Shown: piece after piece, positions 23,708-33,045 of the stretch
How positions within the stretch are numbered: the first letter of the stretch is position 1
Layout: each line of letters starts with the position of its first letter
Assembly (NCBI GenBank): GCA_021161255.1
Contig: JAGHAZ010000055.1
Location: 1 to 47,435 of the forward strand
From: Candidatus Bathyarchaeota archaeon
GTDB lineage: Archaea > Thermoproteota > CALKCG01 > B24
DNA: 47,435 nt
Direction of reading: 5' to 3'
Made by a program: the position numbers and the translations under genes
Notes under the pieces: model-generated
Seen by the model: the letters and a program-made list of their open reading frames with translations, nothing else
Databases searched by the model: none
Told to the model about the DNA's origin: nothing

Positions 23708-25105
23708 TTGAGAAAGATAACGTTGGGCTTTGTACCCCTGCATAGAGAACCCTTCGACGAGGATTGGGCTGTGGAGCTTAGGAAGAGGTTTCTCGACGCG
23801 TTGTCTCAGGTTGAAAACCTCGACCTCGTATGCCCCGATGAGGACTTGACGGAGAAGGGTCTTGTGAGGGACGACGAGGATGCGGATAAGGTTATCGAGC
23901 TTTTCAAGAGTAGAGGCGTCGACGGCCTGCTTCTGGGTACGATGACCTTCGGGGATGAGATCGCTGGCGCTAGGATAGCCGACGCTTTGAGGAAGCCTAT
24001 AATGGTGTTTGCTACTAAAGAGCCCCCCATAAGCCCGGAGGGGTTCAGGAAGTCTGACAGCTTCTGCGGGACCCTTTCGCTTACTTCAGCGCTTTATAGG
24101 AGGGGTTTACCTTTCAGTTTTCTAGGGATCATCTATCCCGAGGATGAGGTGTTCAGGAAGGGTGTCGAGCGTTTCATGCGCGTATGCTCGATAGTAGGCG
24201 GCTTTAAGGGTGCCAATATAGGGCTTATAGGTCCGAGGCCTGAACGCTTCGAGACTTGCAGCTTCAACGAGGTGGCTATGATAAAATCCTTCGGTCAGAA
24301 ACTTGTCCCGGTGGATCTATCCCAGATAGCCCTCGATGTCGAGGCCTTGGGAGACGAGGATCCCGAGTTTCTAGAGGTTTTGGAAGACCTTAAGAGGCGG
24401 GCAGACACGTCGGAGATACCTCCTGATAAGCTTAAGCTCATGGCGAAGGTCGAGACGGTTCTGAGACGAGTATTCAAGGATAAGCGATTATCGGCCGCCA
24501 GCATCAGATGCTGGCTCGAGTTCCAGCAGATGTATGGTATAGTCGTCTGCCACATCCTAGGGAGGCTTACGGATTCAGGTCTGATCACGGCCTGCGAATC
24601 AGACGTTTACGGGGCTTTGACTATGCTTATCCAGTACCTGGCGTCTCTCGAGACGACCCCGCCGCACTTTGTCGACTGGACCATAAGGCATCCTGAGAAA
24701 GATAACCTCGTCCTCCTATGGCACTGTGGGAACGCCCCGCCTTCGCTCGCATGCCAGGGTTGCCCCGTGAAGCTGAGATACCACAGCATAATCTGTAGAC
24801 AGCTTGGGGTCGAGAGGACCTATGGAACCGGAGAGTTCAGGCTTAAGCCGGGGGTCGTGACGATAAATAGGCTGGCCGAGTATGACGGGGAGTTTAAGCT
24901 CCTCATAACCAAGGGCAGGGTCGTGGAGGAGCCGCTTTACACGAGGGGCTCCTACAGCTGGGTCGAGGTAGAGGACCTAGACAGGCTCTACAGGGTTTTG
25001 GTGGAGGAGGGTTTCGTACATCACGCCAGCATGATCCATGGAGACTACACCCGTGAGATACTCGAGGCCTGTAAATTCCTAGGCATAAAGCCGGTGGTCG
25101 TTTAA
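23708..25105 (+). CDS. L-fucose/L-arabinose isomerase-like sugar isomerase
   Basis: A 465-residue protein of the fucose/arabinose isomerase-like superfamily. Candidate metal and proton-transfer residues are E298 in ACESDVYGALTM, D324 in HFVDW and H339 in LLWHCGN, in the expected order. Full-length FucI is longer (about 590), so this is the shorter archaeal type. It probably converts an aldose to a ketose, but the sugar cannot be named. TTG start preceded by AGGAGGTG. It is followed 19 bases later by a Gfo/Idh oxidoreductase, likely in one operon. Confidence 0.85.
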   Translation: MRKITLGFVPLHREPFDEDWAVELRKRFLDALSQVENLDLVCPDEDLTEKGLVRDDEDADKVIELFKSRGVDGLLLGTMTFGDEIAGARIADALRKPIMVFATKEPPISPEGFRKSDSFCGTLSLTSALYRRGLPFSFLGIIYPEDEVFRKGVERFMRVCSIVGGFKGANIGLIGPRPERFETCSFNEVAMIKSFGQKLVPVDLSQIALDVEALGDEDPEFLEVLEDLKRRADTSEIPPDKLKLMAKVETVLRRVFKDKRLSAASIRCWLEFQQMYGIVVCHILGRLTDSGLITACESDVYGALTMLIQYLASLETTPPHFVDWTIRHPEKDNLVLLWHCGNAPPSLACQGCPVKLRYHSIICRQLGVERTYGTGEFRLKPGVVTINRLAEYDGEFKLLITKGRVVEEPLYTRGSYSWVEVEDLDRLYRVLVEEGFVHHASMIHGDYTREILEACKFLGIKPVVV

Positions 25106-25123
25106 TGAGTCGGAGGTAGATGT

Positions 25124-26149
25124 ATGGCTGTCGTAGTAGAGGAGGTGGCTGAGGAGAAGCCCGGTATAACGGGTCTCAGCGTAGGCTTCATCGGATGCGG
25201 CGGCATAGCCGGTCACCACCTAAACCAGTTGATTAAGCTAGGTGTAAAGCCCATAGCGTTCTGTGACGTCGATAAGTCTAAAGCCCTATCTTTCGCCGAG
25301 AGGATAGGAGGTGCAACCGTATACACGGAGTACTACGAGATGTTCGACAGGGAGGAGCTGGACGCTGTGTGGATATGCATACCTCCGTTTGCCCATAGAG
25401 ATGAGGTGGTCGTGGCGGCTGAAAACGGGGTTAACGTCTTCTTGGAGAAACCCATAGCCCTCGATATGAAGACGGCTAAGTCTATGGTCGACGCCGTCGG
25501 TAAACACGGTGTTAAAAGCTGGGTCGGCTATCAGTGGAGACAGTTCAACGGTGTTCAAGCCGCCCGTATGAAGCTCGTGAGGGAGGGCGGTAGGATCGGT
25601 CTTGTGGAGGGCTACTGGTGGGGAGGGGTACCCGGTGCTCCGTGGTGGATCCGGAGGGAGTTTAGCGGCGGTCAGGTGGTCGAGCAGACGACCCACATAT
25701 TCGACCTGGCTAGGTACCTGTGTGGCGAGGTCGAGAGAGTCTATACGGAGATGGATACGCTCATCCACACAGATATACCTGGCTTCGATATAGAGGACGT
25801 GGGTGTTTTCACGCTTAGGTTTAAGAACGGCGCCGTAGGGGTGATATCCAACACCTCTGCGGCTCAACCGCCGGGGAGAACCGTCGGGTTGAGGATAGTC
25901 GCCAAAAACCTCCAGGTGGAGGTTAGCTACGTATCCACTAAGATCCATAGAGGTAGCGAGACGGTCGAGATCAGGCATACAGTCGACCCGTATCTCGAAG
26001 AGGACAGAAAGTTCCTCCAGAGCATAGTCGAAGACTCTCCGACCGAGGTTCCGATCATGGAGGGGTTAAAGACCCTTGCGGTCACTTTGGCGGCCGTCGA
26101 ATCTTGGAGAAGAGGTTCACCAGTCCGTGTCGAGGAGCTTCTACTGTAG
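25124..26149 (+). CDS. Gfo/Idh/MocA-family sugar oxidoreductase
   Basis: A 341-residue dehydrogenase with an N-terminal NAD(P) Rossmann domain (VGFIGCGGIAGHHLNQL), the EKPIAL motif near residue 112 and a C-terminal substrate domain (GYQWRQF, then EQTTHIFDLARYLCG with the family histidine). Typical substrates are inositols, sugars or sugar acids. ATG at 25124 with GGAGGT upstream; an overlapping out-of-frame ATG at 25120 is not used. It is coupled with the upstream isomerase-like gene, pointing to a two-step sugar conversion. Confidence 0.92.
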   Translation: MAVVVEEVAEEKPGITGLSVGFIGCGGIAGHHLNQLIKLGVKPIAFCDVDKSKALSFAERIGGATVYTEYYEMFDREELDAVWICIPPFAHRDEVVVAAENGVNVFLEKPIALDMKTAKSMVDAVGKHGVKSWVGYQWRQFNGVQAARMKLVREGGRIGLVEGYWWGGVPGAPWWIRREFSGGQVVEQTTHIFDLARYLCGEVERVYTEMDTLIHTDIPGFDIEDVGVFTLRFKNGAVGVISNTSAAQPPGRTVGLRIVAKNLQVEVSYVSTKIHRGSETVEIRHTVDPYLEEDRKFLQSIVEDSPTEVPIMEGLKTLAVTLAAVESWRRGSPVRVEELLL

Positions 26150-26171
26150 GTCGCTATAGGTCCCCTATATT

Positions 26172-29000
26172 TCAGTCCCAGAACGGCCGTGTACGTATGT
26201 ACTCTATCTCGGCCTTCAGTATCTCCGTTAAGAGGTCGTCTTCGCTCCTGTAGGGTTTGCCCAAGATCCTCGAAGCAGTCATAGGGCCTATACCCCTACC
26301 GGCCATGACCATCACAGCTAGCCTACCTAAGCTTTGAACGAGGCTCGCGTTACGCCATAGGCTAAGCCATAGTTTTCTCTCTTCACGGCTCATCCTGGCT
26401 TTTCTAAGCCACTTAGCGACCACCCGTCTCGAATCTCTGTCCCACGGGCTGACTACGGCTATCAGGGTCGAGCCGCATCTAGGGCATCTAACCCTCTCGG
26501 GTATATTTGAAACCTTAAGGACTGTTTCCCAGTCGTTGTTGTATACGCATATAAGCTTGACACGGGTGTTCATAAGCCTCTGCTTGAGGATCCTAAGGGT
26601 TTCTGCGCCTGGATATGCCGGTCTTAGAACGTCCTGAGGTATGGCCTTCTCGAGTATGGGGATGGCCATGGGCGACGGTGCAAACCCCCTAGGCACGGTC
26701 TCCACTCTTACACTGCCCTTGGAGACGCTCTCCAAGACTTTGAAAGCCCCTTCCAAGTCGAGCTTATCGGTTAAAACCTCTCTCAGGGCCTCCTCGAAGA
26801 CCGGTGTATCCCTGTAGGTTTCGACCAAGGCTCTAACCCTTGAAATACTGTAGTTCGCCCCTCTAGCCACTATGCCAAACCTGACGGCTACGTGCCAGAG
26901 CCTCCAGGCGAACAACCCGGTTTCAGGCAACGTGGATTCAAGTAGTAGAGGGAGCTCCTCGGCTTTCAGGTTCCTGAGCTCTCTGGCGACCTCTTCAGGC
27001 GTTAAACCCGACACTCCTATGAGGCATATCCTATACTGGTCTGTCTGGAAACCTATGGCGTATCCGAGTCTGTTGCTGAGTAACGCGGTCAGAGCGAGTG
27101 CTAAGGTCCTGTTGACTAAGTCTCCGAACGGGGTGTGGAGAACCACGACGTCTCTGAAGGCCTCTACGAGTATCCTATCTGGGCTTGGAACAGGGAACCC
27201 CTTCTCGAGCTGCTCTTTCACGTATTCCAGAATCCTACCCTTTGCCTCCTCCGTCAGGCTATACGGTGTTAATGGCCTCAGAGGGTCTCCGCCGCGTTTA
27301 AGCTCCCTAGCTATCTCCGCTAGGACCCTGTAGACCTCCTCGGCGACCTCCATGGAGACGGGTATGAGCTCCCCCTCCCACGACGGGACGGCTCCTATGA
27401 CCTCTGTGGAGGGCTCGACGTTCACCACAAGGTTCTCGTGGTCTACGCTTAGGATCTTCCACGTCTGCCCCTTCATGATGAATACGAGCCCCGGCTCGCC
27501 TCTTTCACCTACGAACTCTTGGTCCAAGGTCCCGACTATTCTACCGTCTAAGGCGTTTTTAACCCTGTAACGCTTGACGTCCGGGATCGTGGAAAGGTTC
27601 TCATAGTAGTATCTATGGGTTCTCCAAGTGGCTCTCAGCCTACCTCTGACGAGGCCTATGGTCCTGAGCTCGGCCATGAGCTCTACGGTTTTCACGAAAT
27701 CCTCCCACCCCAGTCGCCTATATGGATACGCTCTTCTAATGGTCTCATACGCCTCCTTCATGTCTATCTCTTTGAAGTCTAGAACAAGCCCTGCTATCTG
27801 GTGGGCTAAGACGTCTAATGCGGACTCGTGGATCCTCGGCTTCTCCAATAGATGTCTAAGCATTCTTCTAGCTATCACGGCGGCCTCCATCGAGTCCTCG
27901 GGGGAAGCCGTCAGTATGAGGCCCCGGCTCACCCTATCTAGGCCATGCCCGCTCCTACCTATCCTGTGAACGAGCCTGACTACTTGTCTCGGAGACATGT
28001 ATTGGACAACCGTGTCTAGAATACCTATGTCGACCCCAAGCTCCATGCTGCTAGTGCATATGAGAGCGTTCGAGACCCCCTCCCTGATCCTCTCCTCAGC
28101 CTCCCTCCTGACATCTCTGGACAGCGAACCGTGGTGCACGTCTATTTTAAGCTCAGGGGTTAAAGCCCTCAGCCTGGATGCTAAGACCTCTGAGTGCTCT
28201 CTCGTGTTCGTGAATACGAGCACAGAGGTTTTACCCGCCAGCTCGCCTATCACTCTCATCCTAGCGACCGCGTCGGCCGGCAAAGCTAGGCTCGTAGACA
28301 TCTTGAAATCATCGTCTAAAGCCTTCGGATTATCCACCACTACCCTGGTCTCTCTAGTCTCCTCGAGCACTACCGATTCGACGGGGTCGAGTCCGCCTAT
28401 GAACCTCGCGGCCGTCTCCGGATCTGCGACGGTAGCCGATATACCGATTATCTGGAACCTTGCATTCCGAAGGGCTTTAAGCCTCTCCAACGCGACGGTT
28501 AACTGGATACCTCGTTTACTCTCGAGTAGCTCGTGAACCTCGTCGACGACGACCCACCTCAGGCTTTCGAAGTGTTTCCTCATCCTCCTCCCGGGTAGGA
28601 TCGCTTGAAGGGTCTCAGGGGTTGTTATGAGCATCTTCGGCGGCCTTAGAGACTGTCTCCTCCTGGTTCGAGCGTCTGTGTCTCCATGCCTAACATCCAC
28701 CTCTAAACCGATTCTGGTGCATAGCACCCTGAGTCTCCTCAGGATATCTCTGTTCAAAGCCCTGAGAGGCGTTATGTACAGGATGGCTATTCCATCGGGT
28801 TTCTCCCTAAGCCTTAGGTAAGCCTCTAGTATAGGGATCATAGCTGCCTCGGTCTTGCCGTAGCCGGTCGGGGCAACTATCAGAACGTTCCTACCGGATA
28901 GTATAAGCGGTATCGCCTTCTCCTGGATAGGTGTGGGCTTCTCTAAGCCAACCTCCTTTAAAGCCCTGAGCAGAGGCTCGGAGATCCCCTTGAACGTCAT
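26172..29000 (-). CDS. lhr: Lhr-family superfamily 2 helicase
   Basis: A 942-residue Lhr-type ATP-dependent helicase. Walker A is APTGYGKT at 43-50, Walker B DEVH at 153-156, motif III SAT at 188-190, and motif VI is VHRIGRSGHG. Accessory winged-helix and beta-rich domains follow. Such enzymes unwind branched DNA or DNA-RNA hybrids in repair. The C-terminal zinc ribbon keeps one pair (CPRCG) but the other expected pair reads CVYN, so zinc binding may be partial. ATG at 29000. A 34-residue membrane peptide gene lies directly upstream, eight bases away, in the same direction. Confidence 0.93.
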   Translation of the reverse strand: MTFKGISEPLLRALKEVGLEKPTPIQEKAIPLILSGRNVLIVAPTGYGKTEAAMIPILEAYLRLREKPDGIAILYITPLRALNRDILRRLRVLCTRIGLEVDVRHGDTDARTRRRQSLRPPKMLITTPETLQAILPGRRMRKHFESLRWVVVDEVHELLESKRGIQLTVALERLKALRNARFQIIGISATVADPETAARFIGGLDPVESVVLEETRETRVVVDNPKALDDDFKMSTSLALPADAVARMRVIGELAGKTSVLVFTNTREHSEVLASRLRALTPELKIDVHHGSLSRDVRREAEERIREGVSNALICTSSMELGVDIGILDTVVQYMSPRQVVRLVHRIGRSGHGLDRVSRGLILTASPEDSMEAAVIARRMLRHLLEKPRIHESALDVLAHQIAGLVLDFKEIDMKEAYETIRRAYPYRRLGWEDFVKTVELMAELRTIGLVRGRLRATWRTHRYYYENLSTIPDVKRYRVKNALDGRIVGTLDQEFVGERGEPGLVFIMKGQTWKILSVDHENLVVNVEPSTEVIGAVPSWEGELIPVSMEVAEEVYRVLAEIARELKRGGDPLRPLTPYSLTEEAKGRILEYVKEQLEKGFPVPSPDRILVEAFRDVVVLHTPFGDLVNRTLALALTALLSNRLGYAIGFQTDQYRICLIGVSGLTPEEVARELRNLKAEELPLLLESTLPETGLFAWRLWHVAVRFGIVARGANYSISRVRALVETYRDTPVFEEALREVLTDKLDLEGAFKVLESVSKGSVRVETVPRGFAPSPMAIPILEKAIPQDVLRPAYPGAETLRILKQRLMNTRVKLICVYNNDWETVLKVSNIPERVRCPRCGSTLIAVVSPWDRDSRRVVAKWLRKARMSREERKLWLSLWRNASLVQSLGRLAVMVMAGRGIGPMTASRILGKPYRSEDDLLTEILKAEIEYIRTRPFWD

Positions 29001-29008
29001 ACTCTAGG

Positions 29009-29113
29009 CTAATCCTCCCCCTTAGGCATGTAGACCAGGGCTAGATAGACTACGGCGGCGAAGGCTACGGCTATCCATACGAAGACTGGTATGACATCCA
29101 ACCAACCGTTCAT
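29009..29113 (-). CDS. 34-residue single-pass membrane peptide
   Basis: A short reading frame too small for automatic detection: MNGWLDVIPVFVW starts a peptide with one hydrophobic helix (IPVFVWIAVAFAAVVYLALV) and an MPKGED tail. It starts at ATG 29113 and stops eight bases before the lhr ATG on the same strand. The composition is clearly membrane-like and the charge bias (E/D at one end, K near the other) is consistent with a real peptide. No family is recognised. It might be a small subunit of a membrane complex, perhaps the adjacent ABC system. Confidence 0.5.
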   Translation of the reverse strand: MNGWLDVIPVFVWIAVAFAAVVYLALVYMPKGED

Positions 29114-29218
29114 CTCATCCCTTGATGACGTGTCTCCGGCTCTTTAATATTATCTTTAAACCTAGCGTCTTCGTGATAAAATTTAAAAGCATACTTGCCT
29201 ATAAAGTCTTGACCCTGT

Positions 29219-29827
29219 ATGAGTGGAGCTGTTGGAGAAGCTAAGCGAGAGGTTAAGTTCCCGTTTAGCGAAGCCGTTAGGTTCAGCATCGAAAGTATAC
29301 GGAAGCGTTTCACCAGGGCGCTCATAACCGCGATATCCATAGTCCTCGGCGTGGCGTTCTACGTAGGTCTCAGGACGATGTCCGACATAATGATATTCAT
29401 ATACGGAAGCTCGGAGGCTGCTAAAAGCTACCAGTTCTGGATGGCTATAATATCGCTCATAGTATGCGCCGTCGGCATCTTGAACTCGATGCTCATGGCC
29501 GTGACGGAGAGGACCAGGGAGATAGGTACTATGAAGTGTCTCGGAGCGATGGACAGCCACATACTGATGATATTCCTGATAGAGTCCTCTCTGATAGGGA
29601 TAATAGGCGGTATCATAGGAGCGGTGATAGGCTGGGTCAGTGGCTTGCTGATCTACGTAGGTGAGCACGCGGCCATCCTATTCAGCCCAGCGCTGTTGGG
29701 AAGTTATGCGATGAGGATAGGAGAGGGAGTCCTGATAGCTATGGTCTTAACCGTTGGTGCTACGATATATCCCGCTTACTACGCCGCTAGTATGGACCCG
29801 GCAGACGCCCTAAGGTTTGAGCTGTAG
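29219..29827 (+). CDS. MacB/FtsX-type ABC transporter permease, compact form
   Basis: A 202-residue permease with the FtsX-type layout: an amphipathic start, helix 1 at about 34-52, then helices 2-4 at about 72-94, 110-140 and 160-188. The TERTREIGTMKCLGAM coupling loop and the final PADALRFEL are MacB/LolC hallmarks. The normal extracytoplasmic domain of about 200 residues between helices 1 and 2 is reduced to roughly 20 residues (DIMIFIYGSSEAAKSYQF). No frameshift or stop interrupts it, so it is a compact protein rather than a broken one. ATG start, with TATA-like TTTAAAA at 29182. It pairs with the ATPase 55 bases downstream. Confidence 0.85.
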   Translation: MSGAVGEAKREVKFPFSEAVRFSIESIRKRFTRALITAISIVLGVAFYVGLRTMSDIMIFIYGSSEAAKSYQFWMAIISLIVCAVGILNSMLMAVTERTREIGTMKCLGAMDSHILMIFLIESSLIGIIGGIIGAVIGWVSGLLIYVGEHAAILFSPALLGSYAMRIGEGVLIAMVLTVGATIYPAYYAASMDPADALRFEL

Positions 29828-29882
29828 ATAACCGTTAACCTTTTATCCGCTCAGTCCTCTTTTACAGGTTGATGGTGGTATC

Positions 29883-30605
29883 ATGAGGTATGAGTACACC
29901 GTCGAGACAGAGGATCTGGCTAAGTATTACCAGATGGGTGAAGTCGTAGTTAAGGCTCTAGACGGCATAAACCTGAAGATCAGACGTGGCGAGTACCTAT
30001 CGATCATGGGTCCCTCCGGCAGCGGTAAAACTACGCTTTTCAACATGATCGGCGGTTTGGACAGGCCTACGAGGGGTAGGGTTTACATAGACGAGGTAGA
30101 CATATCTAAGCTCGACGCCTACGAGCTTGCATGGCTTAGATGCCGTAAAATAGGGTATATCTTCCAGACGTTCAACCTCATACCCGTTCTAACTGCCCTC
30201 GAAAACGTTACGTTGCCTATGATATTCGCGGGTGTCCCGAGGGAGGAGAGGCTCAGAAGGGCCATAGAGCTTCTGACCAAGGTGGGGTTAGGTGACAGGC
30301 TCCACCACAAGCCTGCTGAGCTTTCGGGTGGCCAGCAGCAGAGGGTCGCCATCGCTAGGGCTTTGGCTAACGACCCCGTTATAGTGTTGGCGGACGAGCC
30401 TACCGGGAACCTAGACCTGCATACAGGGCTTGAGATCATAACTATGCTCAGGAACCTTAACAGGGAGAAGGGTGTGACTATTTTCACGGCCACGCACGAC
30501 CTGAAGATGATCGACGTCTCGGACAGGATCGTGTGGATACGAGACGGTAAGATCGATAGGATCGAGAAGAGGGTCGACGTAGTCGTAAGTATGGAGGAGA
30601 TGTAG
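29883..30605 (+). CDS. ABC transporter ATP-binding protein (LolD/MacB type)
   Basis: A 240-residue ABC ATPase. [12 protein letters not shown] is Walker A, the Q-loop sits in [27 protein letters not shown] is the signature and [13 protein letters not shown] is Walker B. LDLHTG and the ATHDL switch histidine complete the set. The [15 protein letters not shown] segment is typical of the MacB/LolD branch, matching the permease just upstream. Together they probably work as mechanotransmission machines or exporters rather than classical importers; the substrate is unknown. Confidence 0.96.
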   Translation: MRYEYTVETEDLAKYYQMGEVVVKALDGINLKIRRGEYLSIMGPSGSGKTTLFNMIGGLDRPTRGRVYIDEVDISKLDAYELAWLRCRKIGYIFQTFNLIPVLTALENVTLPMIFAGVPREERLRRAIELLTKVGLGDRLHHKPAELSGGQQQRVAIARALANDPVIVLADEPTGNLDLHTGLEIITMLRNLNREKGVTIFTATHDLKMIDVSDRIVWIRDGKIDRIEKRVDVVVSMEEM

Positions 30606-30670
30606 GCGCAGATAATCGGCGGCTTACAGCGGTTAGAGCCTACAGGTTATTCTATTCCTTATATCCTAGC

Positions 30671-30715
30671 TTTAAATAGGGTAACGCTTAAATCGGTTTA
30701 AGCTTAGGTTACCCT
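30671..30715. promoter_or_regulatory. TATA box and long dyad/hairpin in front of thrS
   Basis: TTTAAATA at 30671-30678 is the TATA-like box. Immediately after, AGGGTAAC (30678-30685) plus GCTTAAA (30686-30692) pair with TTTAAGC (30697-30703) plus GTTACCCT (30708-30715), leaving a TCGG loop and a TTAG bulge. The stem has 15 base pairs and covers the likely transcription start. It may be an operator or a 5' RNA hairpin. The ribosome binding site GGGGAGG at about 30723-30729 lies between it and the start. Confidence 0.6.
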
Positions 30716-30739
30716 GGATTCTCGGGGAGGAATAGGGGA

Positions 30740-32656
30740 TTGAAGCTTCTCCTGATACATGCCGACAGCTTCGAGTATAGGGTTACCGGTAAAGCCGTCG
30801 ATATGGCTGAGTCTTTGACGGAAGATATGCGTGAGGGTGTTTTCGAGGAGGTTTTGGTCGTCTTCACGACCGTCGAGAAGGAGGATACCGAGGCTAGAGA
30901 AATCGTCGTTAATAATGCGGTGGCGAGCGTTAAGGAGGTTGCTTCTAAACTCGGTGTCGGAAGAGTCCTCGTATATCCGTATGCGCATCTCAGTAGCGAC
31001 CTCGCAAACCCGAGGGATGCGCTTAGGGTTCTACAGATGTTTGAGGATGCACTTAGGAGGGAGGGCTTCGAGACGCATAGAAGCCCTTTCGGATGGTATA
31101 AGAGCTTCAAACTCAGCTGTAAGGGTCATCCGCTTGCTGAACTCTCTAGGAGTATAACCGCCGAGGCCGTCGAGGTCGAAGAGGCCGAGAAGCCTACGCC
31201 TAAGACCAGGGAGTTTCACAGGTTTTTGGTCATAGACGTCGACGGAAAGGTTTACGAGGTCGACCCGAATGATTGGAAGAGCTGTCCCGTGTTCGGGAAG
31301 AAAGACCGGGTCTATAGGCTCTTAGCGATTTTCGTCCGGAACGAGATTGAGGGTAATCCTCCTAAGAAAAAGCCTAAGCACATAGAGTATATGCGTCGTC
31401 TGGAGCTTGTGGACTACTGCCCGGAAAGCGACGTCGGAAACATGAAGTTCTATCCGAACGGTGTGCTGATAGCCGATTTGGTGAAGGACTACGCTATGTT
31501 CAAGGTCGCTCTTCCATGGGGGGCCATGAAGGTTCAGAACCCCCTGATATACCGGGAGAGCGTCAAGGAGATCCGGGAGCTCATGGGTGAGTTCCACGAG
31601 AGAGACTACCGTATGAGCTATGGTGGTGAAAACTTCGTCTTGAGGTTCGCCTCAGACCCAGGGGCCTTCCCGTTCATGCAGAAGACGCTCTTCAGCTATA
31701 GGCATTTACCCGTCAAGATATACGAGGAGGTTCAGTGTTTCCGTAGGGAGAAGAGCGGTGAAGTCGTGGGTCTACGTAGGCTCAGAAGCTTCACGATGAC
31801 CGACCAACACTGCTTCTGCAGAGACGAGGAGCAGGCTAGGGAGGAGTTCGAAAGGCTATGTCTCCTGTTTAGAGACCTCATGAATATGATCGCCCCTGGC
31901 TCCTGGGTCTTGGGCTGGGAGGGTGTTGAATGGTTCTACGAGGAGAACAAGGATTGGCTTAGAGACCTTACGGTCAAGATGGGTGTTCCGGCTTTCTTCA
32001 AGCTCAGCCGCGAGATGAGCCACTACTTCGCCATAAAGAACGAGTATCAGGTGATAGGTGCCGACGAGGCGAACGTCCAGATATCCACGGTACAGTACGA
32101 CATCAAGAACGGTGAGAGGTTTAAGATCATGTACGTAGGCGAGGACGGTAAGAAGCACCCATGCATAATACTCCATGCGTCATCGTTCGGGAGCATAGAA
32201 CGTACCCTATACGCGCTGCTGGAGGTCGCGGCTAGGATGGAGGAAGAAGGTAGACCACCCATGCTACCCGTCTGGCTTTCACCTGAACAGGTCAGGCTGA
32301 TCCCGGTGGCGGAGAGACACGTCGCTAAGTGTATGGAGATAGCCGATTTCCTAGAGAAGTCTAGGGTTAGAGTTGGCGTGGACGACCGCGAGCTATCGGT
32401 CGCTAGAAAGGTTAGAGATGCCAAGACTCGGTGGGTCCCGTTCATAGTGGTCGTAGGCGACAGGGAGGTCGAGACGAACAGGCTACCGGTGGTTATTAGA
32501 GATAAGTCGACCCTGAAGGAGGATTACATGAAGGAGATGACCGTGGAGGAGCTTGCCGAGGAGGTAAGGTCTAGGTGTAGGGGGATGCCTTTCCGACCGC
32601 TCTATGTGCCTAGGGAGCTGAGTAGGAGGGTGACCTTCGTAGCTTGGGGACGGTAG
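30740..32656 (+). CDS. thrS: Threonyl-tRNA synthetase (archaeal type)
   Basis: A 638-residue class II synthetase. The N-terminal domain (MKLLLIHADSFEYRVT) is the archaeal editing domain related to D-aminoacyl-tRNA deacylase that removes mischarged serine. The catalytic domain has motif 2 in CFRREKSGEVVGLRRLRSF, the zinc-site DQHCFC segment and motif 3 in VQISTVQYDIKN, followed by a C-terminal anticodon domain (PVAERHVAKCMEIADF). TTG is the start, with GGGGAGG upstream. It is preceded by a long dyad, so regulation is plausible. Confidence 0.97.
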   Translation: MKLLLIHADSFEYRVTGKAVDMAESLTEDMREGVFEEVLVVFTTVEKEDTEAREIVVNNAVASVKEVASKLGVGRVLVYPYAHLSSDLANPRDALRVLQMFEDALRREGFETHRSPFGWYKSFKLSCKGHPLAELSRSITAEAVEVEEAEKPTPKTREFHRFLVIDVDGKVYEVDPNDWKSCPVFGKKDRVYRLLAIFVRNEIEGNPPKKKPKHIEYMRRLELVDYCPESDVGNMKFYPNGVLIADLVKDYAMFKVALPWGAMKVQNPLIYRESVKEIRELMGEFHERDYRMSYGGENFVLRFASDPGAFPFMQKTLFSYRHLPVKIYEEVQCFRREKSGEVVGLRRLRSFTMTDQHCFCRDEEQAREEFERLCLLFRDLMNMIAPGSWVLGWEGVEWFYEENKDWLRDLTVKMGVPAFFKLSREMSHYFAIKNEYQVIGADEANVQISTVQYDIKNGERFKIMYVGEDGKKHPCIILHASSFGSIERTLYALLEVAARMEEEGRPPMLPVWLSPEQVRLIPVAERHVAKCMEIADFLEKSRVRVGVDDRELSVARKVRDAKTRWVPFIVVVGDREVETNRLPVVIRDKSTLKEDYMKEMTVEELAEEVRSRCRGMPFRPLYVPRELSRRVTFVAWGR

Positions 32657-32731
32657 TATGCGTCGGGCAAGCGTCATCTCCATCCGGTAAGTTAAAATAT
32701 AAGGCTCTTTCTCTTTTTTAGAGCCGGGGGT

Positions 32732-33043
32732 ATGGATATAGAGGTTTTAGAGGAGTTCTACAATCCCCTTCTGGAGAGGCGGGAGGTTAGGTTTCAGGTT
32801 AAGCATCCAGGGTCTGCTACGCCTGAGAGGTTTAAGGTTAGACAGGCTTTGAGGGAGATGTTCAACGTCGACCTTGACCGTTTATTCATACTCCGGCTTG
32901 TGACGAAGACGGGGATGAACGTTTCAGAGGGTATATGCCATATATACGAGAACCCTGAAAACGTTAAATACCTGGTTCCGAGGCATATCTACGTCAAAAA
33001 CCTCCCACCTGAGGAGAGGGCTAAGCTTAAGGAGGCGCGTTGA
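32732..33043 (+). CDS. rps24e: 30S ribosomal protein S24e
   Basis: A 103-residue S24e, a small-subunit protein present in archaea and eukaryotes. The [20 protein letters not shown] start and the [23 protein letters not shown] and [18 protein letters not shown] segments are characteristic. ATG at 32732, GAGCCGGGGG nearby; a TATA-like AAATATAA lies about 35 bases upstream. It precedes rps27ae, as in most archaea; the short overlap region suggests coupling. Confidence 0.96.
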   Translation: MDIEVLEEFYNPLLERREVRFQVKHPGSATPERFKVRQALREMFNVDLDRLFILRLVTKTGMNVSEGICHIYENPENVKYLVPRHIYVKNLPPEERAKLKEAR

Positions 33044-33045
33044 GG

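Noticed and set aside
33040-33045. TTG at 33040 as the rps27ae start
   Set aside because: It would add only two residues and overlap the rps24e stop. ATG at 33046 gives the standard N terminus, so it was kept as the call with the TTG as an alternative.
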